Part shown: one piece after another, positions 25,701-36,392 of the stretch
Numbering within the stretch: the stretch's first letter is position 1
How the letters are laid out: each line of letters begins with the position of its first letter
Origin: Rhodeus uyekii
Taxonomy: Eukaryota; Chordata; Actinopteri; Cypriniformes; Acheilognathidae
DNA length: 64,000 bases
Assembly (NCBI GenBank): GCA_037043235.1
Contig: JAWRVZ010000075.1
Coordinates: 53,501-117,500 of the forward strand
Direction of reading: 5' to 3'
The notes under the pieces: model-generated
Databases searched by the model: none
Seen by the model: the letters and a program-made list of their open reading frames with translations, nothing else
Told to the model about the DNA's origin: nothing
Translations under genes and position numbers: made by a program

Positions 25701-27504
25701 ACTGCTGAAGGATGACGGACACAGAAGTAGATATTGCACCAAGTCTGTTTGGGTTCGTGTTTAAAGGGTTTCCTCTGACTCCAGAAAAGATTGAAGCTGT
25801 TAATCTTCACTCCTTTTTTGCAGCCAAAGATCTATTTGTACCTCGTTCTGTTTCTAAAAGTTTATTGAAATCCCTCTTTAGTGCCAGTTAGCATCAAAAT
25901 TAGCCAATGTTGGCTGATTGAATCTGTGTCCAATCACGTTTGGGGATTCCTCACACATTCACTAACTTCTAATCTGTTCATCTCATGTGAAGATGTTGTG
26001 TAATACTTTAAAGTAATGCGTGTGTGTTTGTTGCAGGGAATGGTTCTTCCTGTTGTCCCACGAGGTGTTGAACCCCATGTACTGCCTGTTTGAGTACGCT
26101 GGCAAAGACAACTACTGCCTGCAGATAAACCCCGCCTCCTACATCAACCCCGACCACCTCAAGTACTTCAAGTTCATTGGACGCTTTATTGCCATGGTAA
26201 TGGTGTTTTGCCATATTTGGTCATTGTCGTGTTTCATAACTGGATTTGGACGTCCATGAACATTACAAATGCAAAAATCCTTATGGTGCAAGTTTAATAT
26301 GTTTATTCTTCCTGATTCCTGCAGGCCTTGTTTCATGGGAAATTCATCGACACGGGCTTCTCACTGCCGTTCTACAAGCGGATCCTGAACAAGCCCTGGG
26401 CTCTGAAAGACCTGGAGTCCATTGACCCGGAGTTTTACAACTCCCTCATCTGGATTAAGTTAGTTTACCTGTTTACTGTACTCATGAATATTCATTAAGA
26501 ATAAGTACAGTAATGCTTTGAGATACGAGCATAATCCGTTCCAGGACGAGCTCGTAACTCGAGTTGCTCGTATCTCAAATAATGTTTTTCACATTAGAAA
26601 TAACAGGAAAAAAATGTATCCGTTCCGGCCCTCTAAAAAAACTTCCTTATTAGTGCTAATAATAATGGAAAAACATGTTTTTAATTGATATAGAGACACA
26701 CACACACAGAAAATTATAGTATATAAGAATTCCTGTGATATAAAATAAAATGTGGTTTTAATTATGAGTTTTTACCTTCGAGACACACGATACAGTAGTG
26801 GATAATGACGGCATGAGGAGGAGGAGGATTACGTAAATTACGTAGATAAATCAAACACAATACAGAAGTGTAGTGTTTCTTCCCGTATTGTGTATTGTGC
26901 ATATTTATTATTATTGAACACTCATAACTCGTGCTGCTCCCAGCTTAATACTGGTGAATCACTCATAAAACCAAGCTGCCTCTAGTGGAGATCATATGCA
27001 ATTACCCCATAAATGTATATAACACACACTACAGGAAGACTCGCGGGAGATGCGTACGGAAGTCAATGAACACTTGAAGTGAACGAGTGAGGCGCGTGAG
27101 CTGCGAGTGCTCCTTGTGTCGGCGTCTGTAAGCTGCTCGTATCTCAAATCTTTACTTGTATCTCAAAGCAAAAATCTGCTTGAAAGTTTGCTTCTATCTC
27201 AAAATGCTTGCATTACTATAATGCATTAGTATAAGGTATTACTGTGTAATGTATTACAGTCCATGGAATATATACTATAGTTCTGACTGATTAACATATT
27301 CAAGTATGGTTGTTTTTTGCTTAGTACATCATAGAATGCTTTTTGGTATTTATTATTTTTATATATATATACACATTCATATAAATGTAACTTCGTAGAT
27401 TATTTACTTTAACGGATTTACTGCCAATATATAAATACCATCCATTCAAATGAATGTAAATCTTTTTTTTTTCTAGTTTTTTTTCTATTATGAATTTTGA
27501 GTTT

Positions 27505-27547
<43 letters not shown>

Positions 27548-30500
27548 GTGTGATTATCAACCTGCCAGATGTTCCTCACGTCTGAAACGCAGCTCAGCGT
27601 AATTAGGTTTCGGTCATGAACGCCTCTCACAGCGTGTGTGTGTGTGTGTGTTGTGGCAGGGATAACAACATCGAGGAGTGCGGTCTGGAGATGTTCTTCT
27701 CGGTGGATAAGGAGATCCTGGGAGAGGTGTCTACTCACGAGCTGAAGCCGGACGGCGGGAACATCCAGGTCACGGAGGAGAACAAGGAGGAGTACATCAG
27801 GTCTGCACATCTCTCAGCCTCACAATTACACACTCATTAAAGCCAAACTCCACACTGACACACATAAAGCCATAGGGTTATACTGGAAAAATTATATTAT
27901 AAAGAAGGAGCTCAGTCTGGTTTTCCATTTCCCTCATTTTAGTGCATATCTCACCAGATCTGTTCCATATACATTCACATTTCTGCATTTATCAGACGCT
28001 TTTATCATCGCATTCAAGAAACACATTGATATTCTAATCAGTTCTTGCTTTCCCTGGGAATCGAACCCAGACTTTGGAGTTGCAAGCACAGCTCTCGCCT
28101 CTTTGGGTGATAATGGAAGAGATTCTTCACTGTTATTTACAACAGGATCTGCATTTTTTTTTTTACACGGGTTTAAATTTAAATTAAGATATTTGTTACG
28201 AGAGACAATAAAAATAACCTTGTGCATCTAAAGAATATCTTATAAATACATATATAATAATACATTATAATATATACATCTAATATATCTCCTTATGTGG
28301 TAAAAAAGAAAGAACTTGACTTGAAAAGTCAACGAATTTGACATACAGTCTTTGAGTAAAATATGATTTATTTAAGCCATGAATTAACTTTGGGAATAAT
28401 ATGGGAATTGTAATGAATCTCACTATGAAACGCGGGTCGCATGGTGATCAGAAACCTGTCGAGAAATGAAGTGAGTGAAGCATGAATTGGGAAGAGGTGT
28501 CACTGTGTTCGTGAGCTGCTTCACTGTGAACAGGCATTTAATGTCTTCTTTAAAATAAAGCAGAATATTACAGACTTGCTTTCCACAATTGAAAAGTTGT
28601 TATCTAAAGAAGAATGATCAGATGTTGTTTTTGTTCTGTTCAAATTACAAAGAAAAAAACAAGAAGTGGCTTGAGAACGAGTCCATCAGGCTATCAAGTC
28701 CAAATAAATAAATCAAGTTGATATTTGATCTCATATTAAACGTTCACGTGTGTGTGGTTGAGTGTGTGTGTGTGTGTGTGTGGTTGAGTGTGTGTGTGTG
28801 TGGTTGTGTGTGTGTGTGTGTGGTTGAGTGTGTGTGTGTGTGTGTGTGTGGTTGAGTGTGTGTGTGTGTGGTTGTGTGTGTGTGTGGTTGAGTGTGTGTG
28901 TGTGTGGTTGAGTGTGTGTGTGTGTGGTTGAGTGTGTGTGTGTGTGGTTGAGTGTGTGTGTGTGGTTGAGTGTGTGTGTGTGGTTGAGTGTGTGTGTGTG
29001 GTTGAGTGTGTGTGTGTGTGTGGTTGAGTGTGTGTGTGTGTGTGGTTGAGTGTGTGTGTGTGTGTGGTTGAGTGTGTGTGTGTGTGGTTGAGTGTGTGTG
29101 TTGGTAATGCATGTCCTGTTGTTTGCTCTGCTCAGGCTGGTGGCGGAGTGGCGTCTGTCTCGTGGTGTTGAGGAACAAACTCAAGCGTTCTTTGAAGGAT
29201 TTAACGAGGTTCTCCCGCAGCAGTACCTGCAGTATTTCGACGCCAAAGAGCTGGAGGTGAGCGACGCCGATTTAAAATCCCACATGTAGAGCTGCCTAAA
29301 ACAGGAAAGCTTAAAGAGGACCCATTACACCCTTTTTAGTCTCCACTAGATTTTCCTGCTTGAATGTTGATTATTTTCCCATATTCGTCTCTTCTCAGTC
29401 TGTCAGAAACGCTCTGTTTAGTTCCTGTCTCTATGAAGCCCCTCCTTCTGAAAGCACACTGTGCTCTGATTGGTCAGCTGGATCGGTGTGTTGTGATTGG
29501 TCGAGAGTGTTTGGGAAATGTCCCGCCCCTTCCCATAACCGCCAGTTTCATCACTCGACTAACTAACTAACTCAAGCCCCGCCCCTTTATTCTGCGCATG
29601 AATTATGATAATGAGGAATATTGTGAGTGTTTGTTCCCGGCAGAAACTCGAGACTCAATGGAGGCGTTTCAGGAGTTCAGAAACACTGACTCTGATGGAG
29701 AAGAACTGCAGCTTTATCATGATTAAACCGCAACACACTGAAGCAGAATGGATCCTCTTTAAGCGTATCTGAATGTCATTTGAATTAAATAACAGAATGC
29801 AGTGAAATTATATGTGTGTAAATAGTGTTGTGTTGCATGTAATTGACAGTGTGTGTTGTGTTGTAGGTAATGCTGTGTGGGATGCAGGAGATCGATTTGA
29901 ACGACTGGCAGAGAAACACCATTTACAGACACTACACGTCCTCCAGTAAACAGATCCTGTGGTTCTGGCAGGTACGCACTCAGTCATCGCCGTAAGCAGA
30001 AGTGTTGAGTCCAGAGTTTGAACTGTTCATGTCTGTCTGTAGTTTATTAAGGAAATGGACAATGAGAAGCGCATGAGGCTGTTGCAGTTTGTCACCGGCA
30101 CCTGCCGTCTGCCTGTCGGAGGCTTCGCGGATCTCATGGGTGAGTTGTTTTACATGCATTATATCATACATATGCATAAGTGTTTGGGTTTTGAGATGTG
30201 TGTGTGTGTGTGTGTGTGGTCTCAGGGAGCAATGGAGCGCAGAAGTTCTGCATCGAGAAGGTCGGGAAGGAGAACTGGCTTCCTCGCAGCCACACATGGT
30301 ACAAATCACACTATATCATCACATTACACACATTATATTCATCTGAGCCGTTATTGTTAGTTCTGTGTGTTTATCTGAAGCACAGACGACAGTCTTGTGT
30401 TTTAAAAGGGAAGTGCAATGATTGCATTTGTGTCTACTGTTTATATGCAGTTTAATTTATTCATTGTTTATCAATAGGCAAAAACATTTAAAATAATAAT

Positions 30501-32331
30501 AACAATTCTAAATGATTATTATTGTTAAAATGGCATTATTAATTAATATGCATAACATTAATATTAATTAATGTTATTGTTCTAATTGCTATTATTTTAA
30601 AGTTATTTAAATTTAAACACACACACAAATAATAACCACAATTTTGTGTGTGTGTGTGTGTGGGTGTATGGTGCTTTATTATTTATTTGGTAACACTTTA
30701 TAATAAGTTTCCATTATTTGACTAACAATCTAACAATGAGCAATACAGTATTTATTAATCTTTCTTAAATTAATAATAATACAACCGTTCACTGTTAGGT
30801 TGTTAGCTCAAGTCCATTAAATATGAAATGTCATTATAATAAAATAACAGATTCAGCTTTAAATAATGTATTGGTAAATATCGAAATTAACTATAATAAA
30901 TCAAGTCATTACTGTTTTAATTATTAATATTATTGTTTACTTATGAATTTAATCAATTTGACTAAATGTTTGTTGTTTATTCAGTAATTATTACAATTAA
31001 TTAAATTTTATTAAATCGTAAACTATTTATCATATTTTATTTTGAAATTAATATATTGATAACTCATGCTTCTTATATTATATTATATATTTTTGTGTGG
31101 AAATATCTCCTCGCTTTAGTTCGCGGCTCCCGCGTGTTCGTTCGTTCGTGGCTCATGCTTGTTTGTTTGTTTGTTTGTTCGTTCGTTCGCGGCTCACGCT
31201 TGTTTGTTTGTTTGTTCGTTCGTTCGCGGCTCACGCTTGTTTGTTTGTTCGTTCGTTCGCGGCTCACGCATGTTCGTTCGTTCGTTCGTTCGTTCGCGGT
31301 TCCCGCGTGTTCGTTCGTTCGTTCGCGGTTCCCGCGTGTTCGTTTGTTCGCGGCTCCTGCGTGTTTGTTCGTTCGCGGCTCACGCTTGTTTGTTCGTTCG
31401 TTCGCGGCTCACGTTTGTTCGTTCGCTCGCGGTTCCCGCGTGTTCGTTCGTTCGCGGCTCCCGCGTGTCCGTTCGTTCGCGGCTCCCGCATGTCCGTTCG
31501 TTCGCGGCTCCCGCGTGTCCGTTCGTTCGCGGCTCCCGCGTGTCCGTTCGTTCGCGGCTCCCGCGTGTCCGTATCGTTCGCGGCTCACGCGTGTCCGTAT
31601 CGTTCGCGGCTCACGCGTGTCCGTATCGTTCGCGGCTCACGCGTGTCCGTATCGTTCGCGGCTCACGCGTGTCCGTATCGTTCGCGGCTCACGCGTGTCC
31701 GTATCGTTCGTTCGCATCTCCCCGTCTCCCATGTTCCTCGACTTTCACTCTGGATTATCACTTTGTTTGTTTTCTGCACTATTACAATAAATTCACTCAT
31801 TTGCACTTGAATCCTTGCTTTCCCCACTCCCCCCTCCTCTTGCTGTTCAAAGCTGAAGTGCTTTACAGTAAATTGTCAAGTATTTTTAGAGTTGAATTGT
31901 CAATTAATAATTAGTATTTATATGAGATCTTAATGGTTATAATTTTAACTGCAATTAATAGGGTAAAACAAAACAAAAATATTTAAAATGGGCATTTGTG
32001 GTCATGTGGAACAAATTAATTGATTTTTAGTGCATTCTTATGGGGACATTTGTTTTGGTGTACGAGCATTTTGGTTTACGAGCTCACTCTTGGAACGTAT
32101 TAAACTCGTAAACCGAGGTATTACTGTATAATTATAATCTTAAAATCAGGAACACTGATCTCAGTAATTACTTCACCTGTTAATTCCTGAAATACCTGAT
32201 CAATCACGGCTGTAAATCTTCCCGCTTTCAGTTTCAATCGTCTGGATCTTCCGCCGTACCGAAGCTACGAGCAGCTGAAGGAGAAGCTGATGTTCGCCAT
32301 CGAGGAGACGGAAGGTTTCGGACAGGAGTGA
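10808..32331 (+). CDS. itch: ITCH, HECT-type E3 ubiquitin ligase
   Basis: Exons: 10808-10877, 12338-12479, 12793-12917, 13950-14084, 14178-14223, 14354-14529, 15511-15706, 15961-16056, 16602-16776, 19389-19452, 19759-19843, 20008-20136, 22379-22451, 22594-22665, 22876-22964, 26037-26196, 26325-26458, 27660-27800, 29136-29256, 29867-29971, 30043-30139, 30226-30298, 32232-32331. They sum to 2604 nt, 867 codons plus stop; human ITCH is about 862-903. Domains: C2 (about 17-115, starting MKAQLQIMVISAKL), proline-rich SH3-binding segment (about 212-231), WW1-4 (about 292-325, 324-357, 404-437, 446-479; RTTTW, TTQWEDP), and HECT (about 533-867). The catalytic Cys835 lies in HTCFNRLDLPPY, and the C-terminus is ETEGFGQE. 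The enzyme passes ubiquitin from an E2 to PPxY-bearing substrates on endosomes and in the cytosol. The start at 10808 follows an acceptor at 10786; a second in-frame ATG is codon 16. ITCH fits better than WWP1/2 or NEDD4. Exon 10 could start at 19383 instead, adding two residues. Confidence 0.97.
10878..12337. other. ITCH intron 2 region, no recognised element
   Basis: AT-rich sequence with poly-T and poly-A runs. I see no additional exon, hairpin or known repeat. Confidence 0.5.
12505..12605. repeat. (GT)n(GA)n compound microsatellite
   Basis: GT repeats followed by about 14 GA units and more GT, starting about 30 bp after the donor of ITCH exon 2. Confidence 0.95.
12925..12982. repeat. (CA)n(GA)n microsatellite
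   Basis: About 21 CA units then a short GA run, just after the donor of ITCH exon 3. Confidence 0.95.
13030..13949. other. ITCH intron 3, AT-rich
   Basis: Long A/T-rich stretch with a (TA)n run at 13832-13850. A hairpin at 13270-13293 (AAGTTGGCTT, loop TCTC, AAGCCAACTT) uses the same core as the repeat at 3085. No exon seen. Confidence 0.55.
14620..14753 (+). mobile_element. tRNA-derived SINE, copy 6
   Basis: ITCH intron 6, sense orientation. Head truncated; B-box-like GGGTTCGATTCCC at about 14664; tail AAGCATCTGATAAATGCA. Confidence 0.8.
14754..15510. other. ITCH intron 6 remainder
   Basis: Unique-looking AT-rich DNA with no recognised repeat, exon or motif apart from the branch/polypyrimidine region near 15500. 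Confidence 0.5.
15741..15887 (+). mobile_element. tRNA-derived SINE, copy 7
   Basis: Sense copy in the 254-bp ITCH intron 7, filling more than half of it. The head (TTCCCTGTGGCTCTAACAG), B-box and tail are all present. Confidence 0.85.
16277..16417 (+). mobile_element. tRNA-derived SINE, copy 8
   Basis: Sense copy in ITCH intron 8. The head CTTTCCTGTAGTTCAAACAG is the least degraded version here and resembles a tRNA 5' half with an A-box. Confidence 0.85.
16945..17004 (+). repeat. 60-bp direct repeat, left of MITE copy A
   Basis: Runs from TATATCAGCAGGTATCA to CTAGGAGTGCAG. A close copy (a few substitutions) lies immediately right of the MITE, at 17743-17802. Confidence 0.85.
17012..17742. 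mobile_element. MITE copy A with CAGTAAT... terminal inverted repeats
   Basis: About 731 bp. It starts CAGTAATGCCTTGAGATA and ends with the inverse, ATCTCAAGGAATTACTG, followed by TA. A second internal inverted element includes GATACGAGCAACTCGAGTTA. There is no intact transposase frame. CAGT ends and a TA target suggest a non-autonomous Tc1/mariner/pogo-like element. A diverged copy lies at 26508-27218 in opposite orientation. Confidence 0.8.
17743..17802 (+). repeat. 60-bp direct repeat, right of MITE copy A
   Basis: Copy of 16945-17004. The last part (CTAGGAGTGCAG) also precedes the MITE end at 21211. Confidence 0.85.
18660..19335 (+). pseudogene. Decayed Tc1-like transposon
   Basis: ITCH intron 9. 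The nucleotide sequence resembles the central and 3' half of fish Tc1-like transposase genes: AGTTTGGTGGAGGAGGGAGA at 18937, CTTTGGGATGAACTGGA near 19113, a CTTCTCGTCCGACAATTACA-type stretch near 19150, and a terminal CACAATACTTTTCTC. Many stops and frameshifts are present, so it cannot encode a transposase. Family assignment is from memory of these conserved stretches. Confidence 0.65.
19709..19749. repeat. (CT)n microsatellite forming the exon 11 polypyrimidine tract
   Basis: About 20 CT units run straight into CCCCCCCCAG, the acceptor of ITCH exon 11 (WW3). The microsatellite therefore serves as the polypyrimidine tract. Confidence 0.95.
20252..20395 (+). mobile_element. tRNA-derived SINE, copy 9
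   Basis: Sense copy in ITCH intron 12, shortened head; B-box variant GGGTTTGATTCAC. Its tail ends exactly where the TA before the next MITE begins. Confidence 0.8.
20397..21412. mobile_element. Rearranged MITE copy C with internal tandem expansion
   Basis: It begins CAGTAATACCTTGAGATACGAG after TA, as in copies A and B, but then becomes a 36-bp tandem array. A second TIR-like start (CAGTAATAGCTTGAGATG) occurs at 21213. Internal MITE sequence (CACGCCGCCTCACTC) follows near 21330, and the right end is missing. Confidence 0.7.
20452..21175. repeat. 36-bp minisatellite derived from a MITE end
   Basis: About 18-20 units of TTTGAGATACGAGCAAGCC + TTCAAGCTGATTCTTGC, with occasional short units TTTGAGATACGAGCAAAGC. 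Because 36 is a multiple of three, open frames run through on both strands. They are not genes. Confidence 0.95.
21420..22378. other. ITCH intron 12, right part
   Basis: Unique-looking sequence with no exon or classified repeat. The short frames at 21612-21845 lack recognisable protein features. Confidence 0.45.
23037..23110 (+). repeat. Teleost interspersed repeat fragment
   Basis: Contains AAGTTTATTTATATAGTACA and AATTCAAAGTGTTTTACATA. I know this phrase as a very common dispersed repeat in fish genomes; its class cannot be settled here. Confidence 0.55.
24255..24309. other. Near-perfect 55-bp palindrome
   Basis: Two 27-bp arms (left arm starts AAAATGGGAATAAATAGC) pair without mismatch around a single C at 24282. 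Confidence 0.9.
26508..27218. mobile_element. MITE copy B
   Basis: In ITCH intron 17, inverted relative to copy A. It starts CAGTAATGCTTTGAGATACG after TA and has AATCCGTTCCAGGACGAG, the same internal blocks as copy A in reverse order, and a right end near TTGCATTACTATA. Confidence 0.8.
27508..27547. repeat. (GT)n microsatellite
   Basis: About 17 GT units ending in GCGCGCGG, about 110 bp before ITCH exon 18. Confidence 0.95.
27969..28100 (-). mobile_element. tRNA-derived SINE, copy 10
   Basis: Antisense copy in ITCH intron 18: tail complement ATCAGACGCTTTTATC, body, B-box complement GGAATCGAACCCAGAC. Confidence 0.8.
28746..29100. repeat. (TG)n minisatellite with GGTTGAG spacers
   Basis: About 355 bp of TG runs separated regularly by GGTTGAG, 16-26 bp apart. 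It ends 35 bp upstream of the ITCH exon 19 acceptor. Confidence 0.97.
29305..29760. repeat. Probable DNA-transposon remnant in ITCH intron 19
   Basis: AAAGAGGACCCATTACACCC, twin GATTGGTC phrases near 29465-29505 and CAAGCCCCGCCCC resemble a common teleost dispersed repeat whose name I cannot confirm. No coding frame. Confidence 0.4.
30640..31100. other. ITCH intron 22, left part
   Basis: AT-rich unique-looking DNA with a short GT run at 30645-30663. No exon. Confidence 0.5.
31115..31718. repeat. CpG-dense minisatellite in ITCH intron 22
   Basis: Units of about 25-26 bp built from TTCGTTCGCGGCTCCCGCG and TGTCCG. Early units carry TTGTTTGTT expansions, later ones CGTATCG. There are several CpGs per unit. 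It stays open in all three forward frames as Arg/Ser/Val/Phe repeats, which is an artefact. Confidence 0.95.
32030..32126. mobile_element. End fragment of a MITE related to copies A-C
   Basis: The right end AAACCGAGGTATTACTG is followed by TATA. It is related to, but distinct from, the CTCAAGG...TTACTG end: TTTACGAG replaces GATACGAG. The left end was not found. Confidence 0.6.
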
Positions 32332-33037
32332 GACACTAACACACACACACACACACTAGTTTAACTGAGAGGACAAACTGTGACTCGCAGATCCAGCACA
32401 CCGGTGCATTCTGGGAAATAGGGGTTTCTGCACTCACCTGTCACTTGGTATTCATTTGTATTCCCCGTGAGACGAAGAGCACTTTATGCAAGCAGTGAGA
32501 CCGAGACTGATGTTCTCCAGCCAGACTCCTGACGCTCCAGAGCGCTGGGAACGTGTGTGTATGTTCGCAACCGTCGGACGGCTCTCCTCCTCGTGCCTTT
32601 TTTCCTCACTGTCACCCAGAACAGCTCTGTTGTGAACGTGTAGCTCATTCACAGAGTCACGCAGCGCCAGCTTCATCCCAAAATCAGAGAGAGGTTTTTC
32701 ATTGTGACTTTGAGATTTTAAACGATTCGGGACAATTAAACACATTCTCATTACTGTAATGTGGAATAAAACACTTGTTCTTGTTAAAGTGTAAAATATA
32801 TATATTTAGTTTTAAGTATACGTTTTGTTTTAATGAATTTAACTTGTTGATCTAAATAAAATAAAAGACGTCTAACCAAATGAATACATTCATTAAATAA
32901 TTCAATAACAAAGTGGGTTTTTTACACAGAAATCAGAATGATTATGCTAATGTGAATTTGTGTCTTAAATGTTTGATTGCCATGAAAATGATCCTAAAAA
33001 TTAGCTTATTTTTCTTTGGATATTCTCTCTCTCTATC

Positions 33038-33465
33038 TGACACACTCACACACACACACACACACTCACACACACACACACACACACACACACTCTCTCT
33101 CTCTCTATCTCTTTCTCACACACACACACACACTATCTCTATCTCTTTTTCAAACAGACACACACACACAGACACACACACACTCTCTCTATCTCTTTCT
33201 CAAACAGACACACACACACACACTCTCTCTCTCTATCTGACACACACACACACACACACACACTATCTCTCTCTCTCACACACACACACACACTCTCTCT
33301 CTTTCTCACACACTCTCTCTCTCTATCTGACACACACACACACACTATCTCTCTCTCTCTCACACACACACACGCACTCTCTGTCTCACACACACACACA
33401 CACTCTATCTCTTTCTCAAACACACACACACACTCTCTCTTTCTCACACACTCTCGCTCTCTCTT
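33038..33465. repeat. Alternating (CA)n / (CT)n block
   Basis: About 430 bp in which CA runs alternate with CTCTCTATCTCTTTCTCA-type phrases in a loosely periodic order. Confidence 0.95.
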
Positions 33466-34419
33466 TGTCTATGTATGTATAATTAAAACATATGTTAATA
33501 CAAACATGCATAAATGCATATATAGTGTGTGTGTGTGTATACATGTGTACACACACACACATACTTACACATTTATATATCTTGATTTTGTGGTGAAATA
33601 TGGCCTTGACATTTCTAAAATGATCAAATTGACTAAAAGTTCCAGTGATTTAGTTCTGGTACCTCGTCTCTGGTGTGTTTGCGCACAGATGATTTCTCTG
33701 TAATGGTGTGTGTGTGACGAGCACGGGCCTCGAGTGTGTTTTGGGATAAAGTTGTGCGAGTGCAGTATTTATTGGGCTGACAGCAGCGCCGGCTCTAGTT
33801 CTATAGGGCGGCTCTTTTAACGTGTTCTGGAAGCTCTTCGGCTCTTCAGATTCTAGTTTATTTCATGTTTCATTCATCGCGTCTAAACCACTGGAGCACA
33901 AAAGCCCCGATTATCGTGTGCACCTGTGGTTCAGTGCATTGCATTATGGGTAATAATATCAAGGCTCATATGGATGACTGTCTTTTTGAATTTAAGAAAA
34001 TAAATCAACATCTAATATTTATTTCAGTAGTTTTTAATCTAAATGACCCTGTTTTTAATGAGGGAAATCCCGGGACGAGGGTTTATTAAGTGACACGGCT
34101 TTCATTTCGACTCTTATTTCCGACTGATCCATGTAAACCAAACGACTCTGACTCTGTATATGAACTGAATCCTGTACATGTGTGAATATCTCCTCTCTGT
34201 TCTGATGAAACAATGATTTTAGTATTGAAGTAGAAGCGACTGCTTTCACGGTTGTTTCAGAGTTTATTTACTAGAGTTGATTTGTATGTATAGTCAAATG
34301 TGAAAAGATGTTCAGCAGCTGAATAAATAATTCTATGGGAAATTACCTTATGTTTTTGTTTTGTTTTCATAATGGAAGAAAAGGTCAACAACAAATCCAC
34401 ATAGGATGAATGTTGTTTT

Positions 34420-34930
34420 AAAGACGTCATCCTTGATCTTTATACCATTAAAACATCCTGCAAGTTTCAGAGCTTAAAACCTCCTCCTCATAAGCAAAAT
34501 GTTTATTTGATCAAGCTCCAAAAACGGCTCGTTTGGATCTCGTTGTCGGATCTGTGGACTCATAAATGCAACGTTTGCTTTGATCATCCAGTGTGAAAAG
34601 CTGGTATACGTTTATTTCCCAGATCGCAACAAAGGATTATATGTTTGTTCGGAGCATTTTATTTTGTAATCAAGGCACAGTGTAATGGAGGATTCGCAAA
34701 GCAGCTTCACCACAAACCGTAAGTAACTGATTTCATGCTTTGTCTGTTAATGATGGATGGATGGTTTATATGGATGTTTTCAAAAGATGTAATAACAAGT
34801 GGGCTTTTATACTGATTCAAATGCAATGACGCCAGCCAATCATAACAGAGGATGTTTGCTGACACGCCTTAAAGGAGCCGCGCCTTAAAGACAGATCGTT
34901 TCAGACAGAGAGTGAACATTTATAAATGAA
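34420..34930 (+). pseudogene. Possible remnant of a THAP-type transposon
   Basis: Around 34640-34665 a forward frame reads LYVCSEHFIL. The VCSEHF signature is typical of the C-terminal half of THAP zinc-binding domains, but the frame stops at once and the upstream part is frameshifted. Flanking phrases (CCAATCATAACAGAGG; CTTAAAGGAGCCGCGCC) look like dispersed-repeat DNA. Weak evidence. Confidence 0.3.
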
Positions 34931-36392
34931 TCTCAAGGAACATAAAATGAATATATATATATTCCTCAGACAGCGAATGAAAGCTATAACTGTACGAAGA
35001 TGTATATTTTTTTATTTTTGTTTTAATCATTTTAGTAATCAAACTTTATTTGATTTGTTTCCTTGGCAAATAACTGGAATAACAACACATGCTTAAATTG
35101 AAGTTTTGGCCGACTTTGTCTCAGTGTTATATTAGTTTTATTAATATACTATTATGGCAATAATTATTTTGTATTAACGTTTTATTTTTAACTTGTATTA
35201 CAATAAAATATTAAAGATTTATTTTATTTTAATTACCTAAATATATTTTTAATAATTTTAGATAACAATAACAACAGCATTTTGTCAAATGTTTGGTCAA
35301 TATCTCATAAACTGCATGATTTATAGACAAGCAATAAGCAAGACAGGAAAACTCTTCTGCAAACGAGCATGAAATTCAGCTCAATTAGCTTTTATTTGAA
35401 ACCACATCAATTAGGTTCCAGTTCATCTCAACAAATGCGAGAAATAGATTTACTTACAAGAACGTTTTAATATAAAACGAATCAAGCATTAAAGCTCAGA
35501 AACAGGGATTCTTGTTCCTCTGACAATGACAGAAAACATCAGTTTCACTCTTAAAGACGACAATATACACTTAAGTTTCCAGATCCAAACCTCCACTACT
35601 ATTTATGTACTCCTATACTCTCTCTCTCTCTCTCTCTCTTTCTTAATTGCACACATTAATAATTGCATGGGGTACCAGACACAAATTATTTACATAAAAA
35701 ACAAATCACTGTCTGTCCATGTGGGATTTTGGTCTGGAGATCAAGATTAGGATCACGTTGTGAGCGTATATAAGCAGCGTTTGTTGTTTTCTTGGGGAAT
35801 CTGGTAGAGCGTTTGCTGATGCGAAACTTAACAAGCGGTAGAATTATTGTGTCGAATAAAACCTGGAAAAGAGTTGATTTAGCACTTATCCTTCGTCCCA
35901 AAGTCAAGGTGCTTTTTGTGAAATGCTCAAGATACTTTCACGTTTCATTCTACAACATAAAATACATCCGTAATGCCTGTTTGTGGTCTTTTTAAGTGTC
36001 TTGAAAAGGCGATTTGCTAGAGAGAGTCTCAATAGGACGTCTACTCATTAGTTTATAATCCAACCTCAAACTTTCGGGGAAGATATTTTTTATAATAACT
36101 GAATGAGTCGTCAGAAGCTAGTGATGGTCATGCGATCATGGTGTTACTCGTTCACGGCCTGCGTTTAGCTTTTGACTTCTGTATTGTATTTAAGCTTCTA
36201 AATTCATAAAAGTGTTGTTCATCTGTGAAAATGATCTTGATTATTTTGTTTGTGATAATCCTCAGAGTCGTGATGCAAACCTCAGATTCGGCCTATAACT
36301 GTACGTCATCCCAGCATCAATCTATTCCTAAACGGCATGATGGGAGTTTGCAAATTCTGGGAAATACAAGAACAAGATTTGTTTGTTTGTCA

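Larger units (their letters stand above)
22965..26036 (+). other. ITCH intron 15, GC-AG type
   Basis: The reading frame requires the donor at AAG|GCAGGT (22964/22965) and the acceptor TTGCAG|GGAATGG. The junction encodes GGVAREWFF as in NEDD4-family HECT domains. The GT four bases further on (GCAG|GTTTC) would put the next exon out of frame. The 3.07-kb intron contains a teleost interspersed repeat at about 23037-23110 and a 55-bp palindrome at 24255. The rest is unclassified. Confidence 0.85.
32332..36392. other. Convergent intergenic region ITCH / ZNF341
   Basis: ITCH 3' UTR sequence begins at 32332, with an AATAAA at 32764 as a possible polyadenylation signal. It is followed by a CA/CT block, a possible transposon remnant near 34.4-34.9 kb and AT-rich DNA. 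The first few hundred bases left of 36393 should be ZNF341 3' UTR. No additional gene is recognised. Confidence 0.55.

Noticed and set aside
25295..25810. 171-codon minus-strand frame in ITCH intron 15
   Set aside because: No domain, no splice context, and a CA-repeat stretch in the middle. Most likely chance.
31056..31914. Three overlapping 237-251-codon frames (VRGSRVFVRS repeats)
   Set aside because: All three forward frames are open because the CpG-rich minisatellite contains no stop codons. Intronic and unsupported.
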